Position numbers and translations under genes: made by a program. Below, piece by piece: positions 36,840 through 43,252 of a DNA stretch of 43,252 nt; position 1 is the first letter of the stretch, and each line of letters opens with the position of its first letter. Under the pieces are notes generated by a model. That model ran no database searches. It was not told the origin of the DNA and was given only the letters and a program-made list of their open reading frames with translations. Source of the stretch: Phycisphaerales bacterium (GTDB lineage: Bacteria; Planctomycetota; Phycisphaerae; Phycisphaerales; UBA1924). The stretch lies in contig JAJDDI010000023.1 in NCBI GenBank assembly GCA_029260375.1, positions 1 to 43,252 on the forward strand, read 5' to 3'.

Positions 36840-37589
36840 ATGTGCGTAAATACAACCATATATCAGGAACATTGCAAGCTGTATATACACTACTCGAAGC
36901 TGTTGTTCAGATCTCGAGTATCAATTCTCACACTTTCCGCCATTATTGTGGGAATCGCAGAAGGTGTCATAACCGACAGAGAACCAGTTTCACGCCCAGT
37001 TGTACGCGACATCGGCGCACTGCTAATTTCGCTGCTGTGCCTGCTGGAACTCGCATACTTCCGCAAGTTCAACGATATCATGGTCGCGATCAAAGCTATC
37101 GAACCCAAAGCCCACAGAGGCGAACGAGACACTGAAACAGCCGCCATCGAATCTTATTTTGCAACGTACCTACCGTTTAAACACATCTTCGTTTATATAA
37201 GCTACTTCGTAGTTATCGTTATACTCGCCTCCCCTGCGCTACTGGACGGCCCTCAACGAATCAATGGCCCCCGATGGGCGTTTCTGATCCCACTTGCTGC
37301 CTTTCTCATCCTGGGAGTCTGCCATATTCACGCGGTCGCTCGGACTTGGAGGGATCGTAAACGAGGGGGTGAAAAATTCCCCAAGGGGCACTGGCTTGAG
37401 AAATCCACAATAAACATGATGGGAACATGGCCTCGCGCGACGGGTACCATGATTGCCCTTGCTCTGCTATCCGCGTTCATCGCGCAACGGCTCGAACGGA
37501 CGATCGCAGACCCCGTGGTGAATCCCCGTGCCGAAGTTGAAGCCGGCAAAGCCAACTCCCCCTTGGCCACCTTGCCTTGGAGCCCCACC
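36840..37589 (+). CDS. Low-GC hypothetical membrane protein, in frame with the VOC gene
   Basis: About 250 codons from the ATG at 36840 (MCVNTTIYQEHCKLYIHYSK). The start at 36810 is less likely. Four or five transmembrane helices are visible: VSILTLSAIIVGIAEGVI, one with GALLISLLCLLELAYF, one with VYISYFVVIVILASPALL, WAFLIPLAAFLILGVC, and GTMIALALLSAFIAQRL. Between the second and third is a soluble, charged linker. GC content is much lower than in the neighbours, a sign of transfer. There is no stop before 37976, so the frame runs straight into the VOC gene at 37590 and a 378-residue fusion protein is possible. No family is recognised with confidence. Confidence 0.6.
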
Positions 37590-37976
37590 ATGTCCGACCT
37601 CAACGCCAAACACAACCGCGTCGTCTGGCTCGACATCCCCGTCTCCAGTCTCAGCCGCGCCATGAAGTTCTACGAGGGCGTCCTCGCCGTCAAGGTGAGC
37701 AAGGAGGACGCCGGGGGCTTCGAGTTCGCCGTCCTCGCGCACGACGAGGGCAACGGCGCCTGCCTCATCCCCATGCCCGACCAGGCCGGCGCCAAGCCCG
37801 GACCCACCGTCTACCTCAACGTGGACGGGCGACTCCACGACGCCTGCGCCAAGACCAAGGAACTCGGCGGCGAGGTCACCCAGGACATCCACCCTATCGG
37901 CCCCCACGGCTTCCGCGCCTTCATCACCGACTCCGAGGGCAACCACTTCGCCCTCCACTCCAACACCGACGCCTGA
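37590..37976 (+). CDS. VOC superfamily protein (glyoxalase-like)
   Basis: 128 residues: MSDLNAKHNRVVWLDIPVSS, then LSRAMKFYEGVLAV with the first half-domain, FEFAVLAHDEGNGACLIPMP and HGFRAFITDSEGNHFALHS. The repeated beta-alpha-beta-beta-beta halves and the final EGNHFALH strand with its acidic ligand are typical of the family. It is divergent from the VOC protein at 3768. GGAG lies 7 bases before the ATG at 37590, which supports independent translation even though the frame is open into the membrane protein upstream. The enzyme activity cannot be named. A remnant of the same gene start lies at 36652. Confidence 0.88.
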   Translation: MSDLNAKHNRVVWLDIPVSSLSRAMKFYEGVLAVKVSKEDAGGFEFAVLAHDEGNGACLIPMPDQAGAKPGPTVYLNVDGRLHDACAKTKELGGEVTQDIHPIGPHGFRAFITDSEGNHFALHSNTDA

Positions 37977-38090
37977 GCCCGAGTCAATCGGCGCCGGTTC
38001 GAACGGTCCCGCAGGTCCGATCACGCGCGCCCCGCCCGGAACGGGGCGTTCGTGAGGGGACGTTCACCGGGCCGGTCGATCCACCCGTCG

Positions 38091-38112
38091 CGGCGAGCAC
38101 CGACGCTCGCCG
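38091..38112 (+). other. Stem-loop in the leader of the DUF4328 gene
   Basis: CGGCGAGC (38091-38098) and GCTCGCCG (38105-38112) form an 8-bp stem with a 6-base loop, just before the G-rich Shine-Dalgarno region and 17 bases before the ATG at 38129. It could affect translation. Confidence 0.4.
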
Positions 38113-38128
38113 AGGGGGGATCGGACCG

Positions 38129-38860
38129 ATGAATCTCGACTCGTACCGCCCATCGACCGGGCTCGTCAAGTTGCTGTGCTTCCTGCTGGGCGCCAGCGCC
38201 ATGCTCCGCCTGGTCGGCGCCGGCTCCGGGTGGCTCGATGTCGAGCTGCTGGGCAAGCACTCCAGCTTCGATCAGATCAGCGACGCCGAGCTGATCACCG
38301 CCGGCGTGCGCGCGCTGCTGGTCTTTGGCGCCACGGCGCTGCTGTCCATTGTGACGGCGATCGTGTTCTGCGTCTGGGTCGTGCGGGCCGCCAAGAACGC
38401 CCGGGCGCTCGGCGCCCAGGGCATGACGGTCTCCCCCGGCTGGTGCGCCGGGTGGTTCTTCGTCCCCATCGCCAACCTGTTCATGCCCTTCAAGGGCGTG
38501 AGCGAGATCTACAAGGCCAGCGAGCCGGGCGTCAAGCCCCCCAACCCCGAGGGCTGGATGGGCGTCCCCCTCCCCGGCCTGCTCGTCGCGTGGTGGGCGC
38601 TGTGGGTCATGAGCCTGCTGATCAACAACGCCTCGTTCACGCTCGGCTCGGATCAGTCGATGGACACGCTGGTCACGTCCGCGTGGATGACCATCGTCGG
38701 GCAAACCATCTCGATGGTCGCCGCGTTCTGCGCCATGGGCGTCGTCCGCGTCATCCACGACCGCCAGCAGGAGCGGGCCCAGATGCTGGCCCAGGACCCC
38801 GCGTTCTCGCAACCCAGCGACGGACCGTCGAGCTTCCTGCCCCACGCCCCCGCCGCCTGA
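38129..38860 (+). CDS. DUF4328 family membrane protein (paralogue 2)
   Basis: 243 residues. The family signature VRAAKNARALGAQGMTVSPG, followed by WCAGWFFVPIANLFMPFKGV, lies near 89-128. Hydrophobic helices are LVKLLCFLLGASAMLRLVGA, LLVFGATALLSIVTAIVFCV, a helix with PGLLVAWWALWVMSLLI, and QTISMVAAFCAMGVVRVI. The soluble tail is Gln/Pro-rich. The protein is clearly related to that at 34440-35147, and the two flank the damaged segment containing the acnA/VOC remnant. GGGGGG lies about 9 bases before the ATG. Function is unknown. Confidence 0.88.
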   Translation: MNLDSYRPSTGLVKLLCFLLGASAMLRLVGAGSGWLDVELLGKHSSFDQISDAELITAGVRALLVFGATALLSIVTAIVFCVWVVRAAKNARALGAQGMTVSPGWCAGWFFVPIANLFMPFKGVSEIYKASEPGVKPPNPEGWMGVPLPGLLVAWWALWVMSLLINNASFTLGSDQSMDTLVTSAWMTIVGQTISMVAAFCAMGVVRVIHDRQQERAQMLAQDPAFSQPSDGPSSFLPHAPAA

Positions 38861-38919
38861 GTTCCCTGAAACAAAGAGCCGGTGCCACGGGCTCCCAGCC
38901 CATCCTCCCCCCAACGCCC

Positions 38920-38996
38920 GTGCCACTGACCCGTCTCCGGGTCAGTGCTCTTGCGCCACGGGTCCCCGCACTGACCCGAAGACGGGTCAGTGGCAC
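38920..38996. repeat. CACTGACC twin-hairpin repeat, complete copy
   Basis: Two hairpins, 38924-38947 (CACTGACCCG/CGGGTCAGTG) and 38969-38992 (the same arms), lie within GTGC...GCAC ends. It sits between two converging genes, four bases from the TerC stop, so it may terminate transcription from both sides. Confidence 0.8.
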
Positions 38997-39000
38997 GATC

Positions 39001-39870
39001 TCACACCCCCGCCGCCTCGCGCTTGCGCCGCCGGCGAGCCCCCGCCTTCATGTTCACGATCTCCACGCCCAGCGCGAACACCATCGCGAAGTAGATATAC
39101 CCGCGGTCCAGGTGCTGGTGCAGCCCGTCGGCCATCAGCAGCACGCCGATCAGGATCAGGAACGCCAGCGCCAGCGTCTTCATCGTCGGGTGCTTCTTGA
39201 CAAACGCGCTCACCGGCCCGGCCAGCGTGATCATCACCCCCACCGAGATCACCACCGCCGTGGACATGATCCAGTAGTTGGTCGTCATCCCCACCGCCGT
39301 GATCACGCTGTCGAGGCTGAACACCAGGTCCAGCATCAGGATCTGCGCCAGCACCATGCCCACGGTCGCGGTCTTGGCGCCCATCCCCGGTCGCGCCTCG
39401 GCGTCGTGAACGTTCTTCCCCCCGTCCTCGATCAGGTGGTGGATCTCCCACGTCGCCTTCGCGATCAGGAACAGCCCCCCCAGCAGCAGCACCAGGTCCT
39501 TGCCCGAGATCCCGATCGCCCGTCGCGCCGCCTCGCCCGTCTCCGCATCAACATACGCCTCGGTCAGCAAGGGCAGATCGAACAACGGCGCCTGCAGCTT
39601 CATGATTGTCCACGCCAGCGCCAGCAGCACCAGCCGCATCGCCGCGGCGATGAGCAGCCCGATCGTCCGCGTCCGCGCCTGCTTCTCCTCGGGCAGCCGC
39701 TCGCTGAGGATGGCGATGAACACGACGTTGTCGATCCCCAGCACGATCTCGAGCATCGCCAGCGTGAGCAGGGCCATCAGCCCCGCCACGCTGAAGAACT
39801 CAACCGCCCCGCCGCCCGCCGCCGCGTCCATCGCGCCCAGCGTCATCGTCATGTCCAGCATCGCAAGCAT
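39001..39870 (-). CDS. TerC family integral membrane protein
   Basis: 289 residues from the ATG at 39870, with GGAG 5 bases upstream. It has about seven transmembrane helices. The TerC landmarks are ALLTLAMLEIVLGIDNVVFI near 32 and QILMLDLVFSLDSVITAVGM near 178, which supply the membrane-embedded acidic residues (LEIVLGIDN, DLVFSLDSV). TerC proteins are linked with tellurite resistance or manganese export and metal loading of exported enzymes. The C-terminus is Arg/Lys-rich. It is divergent from the bactofilin gene across a 261-bp gap in which no other feature was seen. Confidence 0.92.
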   Translation of the reverse strand: MLAMLDMTMTLGAMDAAAGGGAVEFFSVAGLMALLTLAMLEIVLGIDNVVFIAILSERLPEEKQARTRTIGLLIAAAMRLVLLALAWTIMKLQAPLFDLPLLTEAYVDAETGEAARRAIGISGKDLVLLLGGLFLIAKATWEIHHLIEDGGKNVHDAEARPGMGAKTATVGMVLAQILMLDLVFSLDSVITAVGMTTNYWIMSTAVVISVGVMITLAGPVSAFVKKHPTMKTLALAFLILIGVLLMADGLHQHLDRGYIYFAMVFALGVEIVNMKAGARRRRKREAAGV

Positions 39871-40131
39871 GGTCGCTCCATCTCGGGTATCGGGCGGGCA
39901 TCGTACCCAACGCGCTGATTCTGCGCCATGCCGCCACACCGCGGGCGATCCTTGCGCCCCGGGCGCCGCCCCCCGGCGCGCCGGGGCGAAACTCCAGCGA
40001 TCGCGCGGGTCTGGTCGATCCAAACGCCCGGCCAAGGAAGGCGAACCAGCGGCGGAGCCCGCGATCACCAAGGGATGGCGACACGAGTCGCCCACGCATC
40101 GCGCCCACGCGGCGCCCCAGGGAGGCCGACC

Positions 40132-40575
40132 GTGCCAGAGCAGAACACGCCCACCAACCACAACGAGATGACCGTCATCGGGCCCGACACCCGCATCAAC
40201 GGCGAGATGACCTTCGACAAGTCCGCCCTCATCCTGGGCGCCTTCGAGGGCAAGATCATCGCCCAGGGCGAGGTCCAGATCGGCCCCACCGCCGATTGCC
40301 GCGCCGCGATCGACGCCCAGCGGGTCATCGTGGACGGCGCCGTCACCGGCCCGATCCACGCCCGCGAACGCCTCACCCTCAGTCCCAACGCCCGCGTGAC
40401 GGGCGATATCACCGCCGGGACGCTCATCGTCGCCGAGGGCGCCAGCTTCGTGGGCCAGTGCCAGGTTGGGCCGCAGGCCTCCGATCTGTCCAAAAAGTCC
40501 GGATCGACGATGCCCTCAGGCGAGATCGACTTCAAGCCCCCGTGGAAGCACGAGACCGCCACCACCGCCGCCTGA
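40132..40575 (+). CDS. Bactofilin (DUF583)
   Basis: 147 residues starting at the GTG at 40132, with GGAGG 8 bases upstream. The bactofilin beta-solenoid core shows: IGPDTRINGEMTFDKSALIL, then GAFEGKIIAQGEVQIGPTAD, VIVDGAVTGPIHARERLTLS and VTGDITAGTLIVAEGASFVG. The repeating G-x-[IV] steps are characteristic. The N- and C-termini are polar and disordered, as in the family. Bactofilins polymerise without nucleotide into cytoskeletal filaments that shape cells or localise proteins. A second, divergent bactofilin with a zinc ribbon follows at 40682, probably in the same transcription unit. Confidence 0.92.
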   Translation: MPEQNTPTNHNEMTVIGPDTRINGEMTFDKSALILGAFEGKIIAQGEVQIGPTADCRAAIDAQRVIVDGAVTGPIHARERLTLSPNARVTGDITAGTLIVAEGASFVGQCQVGPQASDLSKKSGSTMPSGEIDFKPPWKHETATTAA

Positions 40576-40584
40576 CAACGTTTC

Positions 40585-40612
40585 GGTGGGGCAGGCGTCT
40601 CGCCTGTCCTTC
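40585..40612. repeat. Small hairpin CAGGCG-TCT-CGCCTG between the two bactofilins
   Basis: GGTGGGGCAGGCGTCTCGCC and the following TGTCC form a 6-bp stem with a 3-base loop (40592-40606). The sequence resembles dispersed intergenic repeats. There is no T-run. Confidence 0.55.
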
Positions 40613-40681
40613 TCCCCAACGACGAAACGCCCCGAACGTGTTTGAGCGCGTTCCTTGCTCGCCCATCGATCATGACCCGCG

Positions 40682-41188
40682 ATGACCCACGCCAGCGAGA
40701 AGCCCTCATGGATGCCCAACCTCCCGACGCGAACCGTCCGCTGCTACCGCTGCGCGAACCGCTTCGAGGTCGCGCCCAAGGCCATGAGCGCTTCCTGCCC
40801 CCACTGTCACCGGCGCATCGTCGTCTCCGACATCGTCATCAGGCAGGGGCACTGGGGCGGACGCCTCGAGACCTGCGGATCAGTCATCATCCAACGCAAG
40901 GCCCGCGCCCATGTTGGCGCCGCCATCGCCGGTGAGGGCGTCTGCGTCCTCGGCATCTTCGAGGGCTCCATCGTCTCGGGCGGAACCGTCCACCTGGGCG
41001 ACCACGCCCTGGTCCGCGGCTCCATCCGCGCCCCCTTCCTCCTGATCGACCCGGGCGCCGTCATCGACGACGCCCGCCTTGAGATCCCCGGCAACGCCCA
41101 CGCCGCCCTGACCGGGAGCGAGCCCGAGATCGGGGTCGAGATCGAGGTCGCCCCCGGGAGCCGCGCCGAGAAACAGGCCGTCGCCTGA
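40682..41188 (+). CDS. Bactofilin-like protein with N-terminal zinc ribbon
   Basis: 168 residues. The N-terminus holds a four-cysteine ribbon, RCYRCANRFEVAPKAMSASC and then PHCHRRIVV, with CxxC...CxxC spacing near 21-43. After it comes a bactofilin-like beta-solenoid of similar steps: RLETCGSVIIQRKARAHVGA, AIAGEGVCVLGIFEGSIVSG and GTVHLGDHALVRGSIRAPFL. The acidic-basic C-terminus is short. Zinc-ribbon bactofilins are less common than plain ones; the ribbon may tether the filament to a partner. No clear Shine-Dalgarno sequence stands before the ATG at 40682, so coupling to the upstream bactofilin or another start is possible. Confidence 0.8.
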   Translation: MTHASEKPSWMPNLPTRTVRCYRCANRFEVAPKAMSASCPHCHRRIVVSDIVIRQGHWGGRLETCGSVIIQRKARAHVGAAIAGEGVCVLGIFEGSIVSGGTVHLGDHALVRGSIRAPFLLIDPGAVIDDARLEIPGNAHAALTGSEPEIGVEIEVAPGSRAEKQAVA

Positions 41189-41221
41189 CCCCGGGCGCCC
41201 GGCGCGCGAGTATGGTTGGCC

Positions 41222-42655
41222 ATGCGTCACCCCTCGCCCGCCAGCGCCCGGACCTGGACCCTCTTCTGGACGCTCGCGGGCGCCCTGCTGCTGGGCCTGG
41301 CCCACGCGGCCCCACCCGCAACGGACACGCCGCCGACCAAAAACCCGGACGCGCCCGATGAGATCGTCGCCACCGACGCCCCCGTCTCGATCGGGCAGGG
41401 CCCCACCGACGCCCAGATCGGCGCGCGCCTCGCGGAGGTGCTCGAAGCAACCGAGCGGTTCACCGACCTGAGCGTCTCGGTCCGCAACGGCGTCGTCTCG
41501 CTCCACGGCGTGGCCAACACCGAGCCCATGCGCAAGCTCGCGGGCGACCTCGCCCAGCGGACCGATGGCGTCGTCGCCGTCGTCAACAACATCAGTCTCA
41601 GGCCAGAGCCCGTCTTCACCCTGGCTCCGGCGCGGCGCGAGGTGGACGCGCTCATGCGCGACGCCGTCCGCGCCCTGCCGCTGCTGGTCGTCGGGCTGCT
41701 GATCTTCATCGGCGCCATGCTCTTCGCCGGCGTGATCTCGCGCACGGCCACGCGCGTCCTCGGGCGCACCACCGACAGCGAGCTGCTCCGCAACGTCCTC
41801 CAGAAAGCGATCTTCCTGATCGTCCTCGTCCTGGGCGTCTACCTGGCGCTGCGCGTCACCGGGCTGACGCGCGTCGCCCTGGCCGTCGTCAGCGGCACCG
41901 GCCTGCTGGGCCTCGCGCTGGGCTTCGCCTTCCGCGACATCGCCGAGAACTTCCTCGCCAGCCTGCTCCTGAGCATCCAGCGCCCGTTCCGCCTCGGCGA
42001 TGTCGTCGAGGTTGACGGGCACACCGGCGTCGTCCGCAAGGTCACCTCCCGCGGCACGCTGCTGATCGACTTCGACGGCAACCACATCCAGATCTCCAAC
42101 GCCACCGTCTACAAGAACACCATCAAGAACTTCACCGCCAACCCGCGCGTCCGGATCACGTTTGACGTGGGCATCGGCTACGACGACCAGATCTCCGCCG
42201 CCCAGCAGATCATCCACCGCGTGCTCGAGGAGCACCCTGCGGTGCTCAACGACCCCGAGCCGCTCGTGCTCATCGAGAAGCTCGGCGCCAGCACCGTGCT
42301 CCTGCGCACCTACTTCTGGATCGACAGCAAGACGCACAGCATGCTCAAGATCAAGTCCTCGGCGATCCGCCTCACCCTACGCGCCCTGACCAGCGCGGGC
42401 GTGTCCATGCCCGATGAGGCCCGCGAGGTCATCTTCCCCCAGGGCGTCCCGCTCCTCAACGCCGCCGGGGAAGCCCCCCGCCCGGCCCCCTCCCCCGCGA
42501 CCCCAGAGCCCGCGGACGCCGACGACGTCGCCGTGGAGGCCGAGGGGGATCTCTCGAGCGAGACCGACGACCTGAACCGCCAGGCCGAGACCTCGCGCGA
42601 CCCCGACCAGGGCGAGAACGTGCTCACCGGCGAGCCCGACGCCGCCCAACCCTGA
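41222..42655 (+). CDS. BON-domain mechanosensitive channel (MscS family)
   Basis: 477 residues from the ATG at 41222; a TTG two codons earlier is the alternative. A signal peptide (WTLFWTLAGALLLGLAHAAP) is followed by a BON domain (~55-125: LSVSVRNGVVSLHGVANTEP and VVAVVNNISL), which binds membranes in the periplasm. Three transmembrane helices follow, the last of them the MscS pore helix with VVSGTGLLGLALGFAFRDIA. The beta domain then reads LGDVVEVDGHTGVVRKVTSR and IQISNATVYKNTIKNFT. The polar tail of ~75 residues is acidic. MscS channels release solutes on osmotic downshock. The BON fusion suggests envelope sensing. Confidence 0.92.
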   Translation: MRHPSPASARTWTLFWTLAGALLLGLAHAAPPATDTPPTKNPDAPDEIVATDAPVSIGQGPTDAQIGARLAEVLEATERFTDLSVSVRNGVVSLHGVANTEPMRKLAGDLAQRTDGVVAVVNNISLRPEPVFTLAPARREVDALMRDAVRALPLLVVGLLIFIGAMLFAGVISRTATRVLGRTTDSELLRNVLQKAIFLIVLVLGVYLALRVTGLTRVALAVVSGTGLLGLALGFAFRDIAENFLASLLLSIQRPFRLGDVVEVDGHTGVVRKVTSRGTLLIDFDGNHIQISNATVYKNTIKNFTANPRVRITFDVGIGYDDQISAAQQIIHRVLEEHPAVLNDPEPLVLIEKLGASTVLLRTYFWIDSKTHSMLKIKSSAIRLTLRALTSAGVSMPDEAREVIFPQGVPLLNAAGEAPRPAPSPATPEPADADDVAVEAEGDLSSETDDLNRQAETSRDPDQGENVLTGEPDAAQP

Positions 42656-42666
42656 GTCCGCCCCGC

Positions 42667-42672
42667 TACCCT
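42667..42672 (+). promoter_or_regulatory. -10-like TACCCT, leaderless-type start of bioY
   Basis: TACCCT is 7 bases before the ATG at 42680. Confidence 0.35.
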
Positions 42673-42679
42673 TGGCGCC

Positions 42680-43252
42680 ATGGGCCAGGCCAACGCGACA
42701 GACACCGCCCTCGACCGCGCCGGCGCGCACATCAGCACGCTCTGGCTGCGCCTCCTGGGCGTGCCCACCTCCGCTCTGCTCATCGCACTGGGCGCGCACA
42801 TCGCGATCCCCGTCGATCCCTACGGCGTGCCCATCACGCTGCAGACGCTGGCCGTCGTCCTCACCGCGCTGTGCCTCGGTCCGCGCTTCGGCATGCTCGG
42901 GGTGCTCGTCTACATCCTCGCCGGCGCCATCGGCGCCCCCGTCTTCTCGGGCGGCGAGGCCGGGCCCCAGGTCATCCTCGGCCTCACCGGCGGCTACATC
43001 CTCGGCTTCCTCCTCTGCCAGCCCGTCGTCACCGCCTTCATCCGGCGCAAGGACGGCTCGATCCGAGGCTGGGGCGCGCTGATCGTGGGCACACTCCTGG
43101 GCCACCTCGTGATCTTCGCCGTGGGCGTGCCCTGGCTGTACGTCGTGCTCAACTCCGACCCTGACACCGCCGCCACCTGGCTCGGCTCGGGCGACACGCT
43201 CTGGGGATTCATCCCCAGCGACGGCGTCATCTACGGCGGCTTCCTCCGCTAC
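42680..43252 (+). CDS. bioY: Biotin transporter BioY (3' end outside window)
   Basis: 191 codons are visible from the ATG at 42680 to the window edge, close to the usual ~190-residue length, but no stop is reached. The BioY family signs are VPITLQTLAVVLTALCLGPR, then FGMLGVLVYILAGAIGAPVF, GLTGGYILGFLLCQPVVTAF and GTLLGHLVIFAVGVPWLYVV. About six transmembrane helices can be drawn. BioY is the substrate-binding S component of an ECF-type transporter for biotin and can work with or without its energising partners. Those partner genes are not in the window. The start has TACCCT 7 bases upstream. Confidence 0.9.
   Translation, partial: MGQANATDTALDRAGAHISTLWLRLLGVPTSALLIALGAHIAIPVDPYGVPITLQTLAVVLTALCLGPRFGMLGVLVYILAGAIGAPVFSGGEAGPQVILGLTGGYILGFLLCQPVVTAFIRRKDGSIRGWGALIVGTLLGHLVIFAVGVPWLYVVLNSDPDTAATWLGSGDTLWGFIPSDGVIYGGFLRY

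Overview
The window is GC-rich bacterial chromosome, most likely from a planctomycete of the class Phycisphaerae. The main reason is that four secreted proteins end in paired repeats of the form (L/F)DF(S/D)DV(V/L)AFL..F..GCP, the GC-type dockerin tail typical of Phycisphaerales. CxxCGYD...CPECG zinc-ribbon membrane proteins, bactofilins and an LptE/BamD outer-membrane pair fit the same group. The assignment is by recognition only. Most of the sequence is ordinary chromosomal housekeeping. The two accessory stretches are about 2.9-7.1 kb and 36.6-38.1 kb.

Layout. 1-4.7 kb: a partial TPR protein, a DUF1801 protein, a DUF1328 small membrane protein, a DinB-fold protein, a small membrane protein, a repeat-invaded hypothetical, a VOC protein and a small conserved-looking protein. 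4.7-7.1 kb: an accessory block of four uncharacterised minus-strand genes, some clearly lower in GC, set among several kinds of palindromic repeat. 7.1-10.4 kb: a minus-strand chaperonin operon in the order degenerate receiver protein, groES, two small unknown ORFs, groEL, closed by a strong terminator. 10.6-16.8 kb: rmuC, a zinc-ribbon membrane protein with an internal stop, an FkbM methyltransferase, an ASST-like dockerin protein and a trypsin-like protease with a helical-repeat tail. 16.8-22.3 kb: ftsH, a dockerin protein and a bamD-lptE pair. 22.4-26.5 kb: an MBL-fold hydrolase, a MarR regulator with matching operator-like sites, a LysR regulator and a TPR-sulfotransferase. 26.6-31.2 kb: a beta-helix dockerin protein, an orphan dockerin fragment and an FG-GAP dockerin protein. 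31.6-38.9 kb: acnA and membrane genes, including a CPBP protease and two DUF4328 paralogues, with remnants of acnA and VOC sequence around a low-GC insert. 39.0-43.3 kb: a TerC-family protein, two bactofilins, a BON-MscS channel and a truncated bioY.

How the genes work together. BamD and LptE serve the outer membrane. GroES/GroEL and FtsH handle protein folding and turnover. The dockerin proteins look like exported proteins displayed through an unknown partner. Two classes of translation start are visible. Some genes have a clear Shine-Dalgarno sequence. About a dozen instead have a TAnnnT hexamer 6-9 bases before the start codon, which is the geometry of leaderless transcripts.

The items most worth following up are the chaperonin operon with its two small related ORFs, the leaderless-type starts, the family of hairpins with a shared outer arm but different inner stems, and the gene debris next to fkbM and acnA. 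No tRNA, rRNA, CRISPR array or complete insertion sequence was found.
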